DNA from: Bacillota bacterium
GTDB taxonomy: Bacteria; Bacillota; Clostridia; Lachnospirales; Lachnospiraceae
Direction: 5' to 3'
Assembly (NCBI GenBank): GCA_023460575.1
Contig: JAEWPQ010000122.1
Span: 1 to 24,154, forward strand
Length of the DNA: 24,154 bases
Part shown: piece by piece, positions 22,926 to 24,154 of the stretch
Layout of the letters: every line of letters starts with the position of its first letter
Numbering within the stretch: the stretch's first letter is position 1
Position numbers and translations under genes: made by a program
The notes under the pieces: model-generated
Told to the model about the DNA's origin: nothing
The model's database searches: none
What the model saw: only the letters and a program-made list of their open reading frames with translations

Positions 22926-24154
22926 TTAGTAATTGACCGGTTCGCGGTCAAGCGGCATGCTCATGCATCGGGGGCCGCCTCTTCCCCTGGACAATTCTGC
23001 ACTTGGAATTTCCAGTACATTCAGCCCCCGCTTTTTCAATAATTCATTGGTTTTTGTGTTGCGCTGATAGGTAACAATGGTGCCCGGTGAGATGCAAAGA
23101 GTATTGGAGCCGTCATTCCACTGCTCTCTTTCTGCCGCAATCATATCCTCTCCTCCGCATTTAATGAGCTCTACCTTATCAATTCCAAGGCTTTTCTCAA
23201 GAACGGTCTCAAGATCAGAATTCTGAACCTCTACCTTAATATCTCCTTTGCTGTTTCCTTTTACAATCTTGTAAATCCGCAGCGGTCCCAGAATACCCGG
23301 GTGAATGGTAAATTTGTCGTAATCAATCTGTGTAAATACCGTATCCAGATGCATAAACGCCCGGCTGTTAGGAATATCAAACCCCAGGATTGTTTCAATA
23401 GTACTGTTCTCATTACCGAAAATATTCTTTGCCAGCAGCTCCAGGGCATCTGGTTCCGTTCTTTGGGAAATTCCGACAGCAAGAACCTTATCGTTGATGT
23501 TTAAGATATCTCCGCCTTCTATATGAAACGCATTGTAACGATCATAATACTTATCAACCTTTTCCTTAAAATCCGGATGGTATTTGAAAATATACTCTCC
23601 ATAAATCGTCTCCCTGTTTCTCGTAACAGAATACATACGGTTCAGACTGACTCCATTACCGATGCATGCGAATGGATCACGGGTAAAGTAAAGATTGGGC
23701 ATGGGATCAATTACCAGCTTAGAGGGATTGCTCATAAGATCTACCAAAGAATCGCTTTTCGTATAATTGAGCTCCTTTAGTACAATGCCTTCCATGGATT
23801 TCAGCACCAGTGTTTTGCTGTCATTCTTAAACTGCATCATATAATCGTAAATTTTCTTCTTATACAGTCCGGTGGATATCCCAGCTTCATTGATCCATTG
23901 CTTTAAGAACTCATCTCTGATTTCATTGCTTAAATCCAGTACCTCAGCCATAACATCTTCCAGATACAATACCTCTACACCATTGTTTCTTAATGTCTCG
24001 GCAAATGCATCATGCTCCTGCTGCGCAGCCTCTAAAAAAGGAATATCATCAAAGAGAAGCCTCTCCAGTGTATCTGGTGTCAGATTTAATAATTCCTTTC
24101 CCGGTCTGTGCAGCAATACTCTCTTTAAGCGGCCAATTTCACTTTTTACATTAA
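22926..24154 (-). CDS. arcA: arginine deiminase (5' end beyond window)
   Basis: 408 complete residues are visible and the frame remains open to the right edge, so only a few N-terminal residues are missing (family length about 410). The visible part begins N-V-K-S-E-I-G-R-L-K-R-V-L-L-H-R-P-G, the usual N-terminal region, so a TTG-initiated start at 24116 is not real. It hydrolyses arginine to citrulline and ammonia. The catalytic set is visible: the T-R-D-P-F Asp, H-x-E-G-G-D, the H-L-D-T-V-F His, and the nucleophilic Cys in G-G-P-R-C-M-S-M-P. It is the first visible gene of the arcA-arcB-arcC operon; its promoter, and any ArcD antiporter gene, lie outside the window. Confidence 0.97.
   Translation of the reverse strand, partial: NVKSEIGRLKRVLLHRPGKELLNLTPDTLERLLFDDIPFLEAAQQEHDAFAETLRNNGVEVLYLEDVMAEVLDLSNEIRDEFLKQWINEAGISTGLYKKKIYDYMMQFKNDSKTLVLKSMEGIVLKELNYTKSDSLVDLMSNPSKLVIDPMPNLYFTRDPFACIGNGVSLNRMYSVTRNRETIYGEYIFKYHPDFKEKVDKYYDRYNAFHIEGGDILNINDKVLAVGISQRTEPDALELLAKNIFGNENSTIETILGFDIPNSRAFMHLDTVFTQIDYDKFTIHPGILGPLRIYKIVKGNSKGDIKVEVQNSDLETVLEKSLGIDKVELIKCGGEDMIAAEREQWNDGSNTLCISPGTIVTYQRNTKTNELLKKRGLNVLEIPSAELSRGRGGPRCMSMPLDREPVNY

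Noticed and set aside
24084..24116. TTG at 24116 as the start of arginine deiminase
   Set aside because: The frame stays open upstream and encodes the conserved N-V-K-S-E-I-G-R-L-K-R-V start region, so the gene simply runs off the window.
1..24154. Mobile elements, prophage, CRISPR or toxin-antitoxin genes
   Set aside because: No transposase, integrase, terminal repeats, repeat-spacer arrays or small paired ORFs with ribosome sites were seen; the window reads as ordinary chromosomal metabolism and regulation.

Overview
This window looks like a piece of a chromosome from an anaerobic Firmicute, most plausibly a Lachnospiraceae / Clostridium-cluster-XIVa-type organism. The evidence is an AT-leaning sequence with strong AGGAGG ribosome sites, a SAM-I riboswitch in front of metK, a DUF6062-type Cys-rich protein behind a two-component system, an arginine deiminase operon with ArgR, and a clostridial-style MurA. 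The genus is an inference. All genes but one lie on the minus strand. I see no insertion sequence, prophage, CRISPR array, rRNA or tRNA.

Layout, left to right. (1) 1-983: a plus-strand AraC/cupin regulator whose upstream region carries a 21-bp-spaced direct repeat, and the first codons of a possible divergent gene at the left edge. (2) 998-3941: a translationally coupled operon, histidine kinase -> OmpR-type response regulator -> Cys/His-rich DUF6062-like protein. (3) 4084-12118: a hexitol-type PTS locus built as two transcription units. Unit 1 (from 11962 down to 7050) is EIICB -> second EIICB -> MtlR-type activator. Unit 2 (from 6887 down to 4180) is EIIA -> FruK-like 1-phosphofructokinase -> SorE-like Zn-dehydrogenase. 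Both units start with the same module: a TTTGGCGC-type inverted repeat, exactly 16 bp, TTGAAA, 18 bp, TATAAT. No mtlD-type dehydrogenase is present, which suggests a hexitol phosphate -> fructose-1-phosphate -> fructose-1,6-bisphosphate route.

(4) 12151-13704: metK with its promoter, SAM-I riboswitch, antiterminator/terminator platform and 3' terminator. (5) 13724-18572: a sugar-nucleotide transferase, murA, and a large membrane-anchored protein ending in a C39-peptidase-like domain that appears to have lost its catalytic residues. (6) 18704-24154: the arginine block. It contains arcA (cut by the right edge) -> ornithine carbamoyltransferase -> carbamate kinase, then an unusual AraC regulator with two tandem AraC-type DNA-binding domains, a free-standing tRNA-binding (EMAP/CsaA-like) protein and ArgR. 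The three catabolic enzymes would convert arginine to ornithine, ammonia, CO2 and ATP. The following three genes look like a regulatory tail.

The most interesting items are the twin operator-promoter modules with the unusual PTS gene set, the tandem-HTH AraC protein in the arginine locus, and the pseudo-C39 envelope protein.
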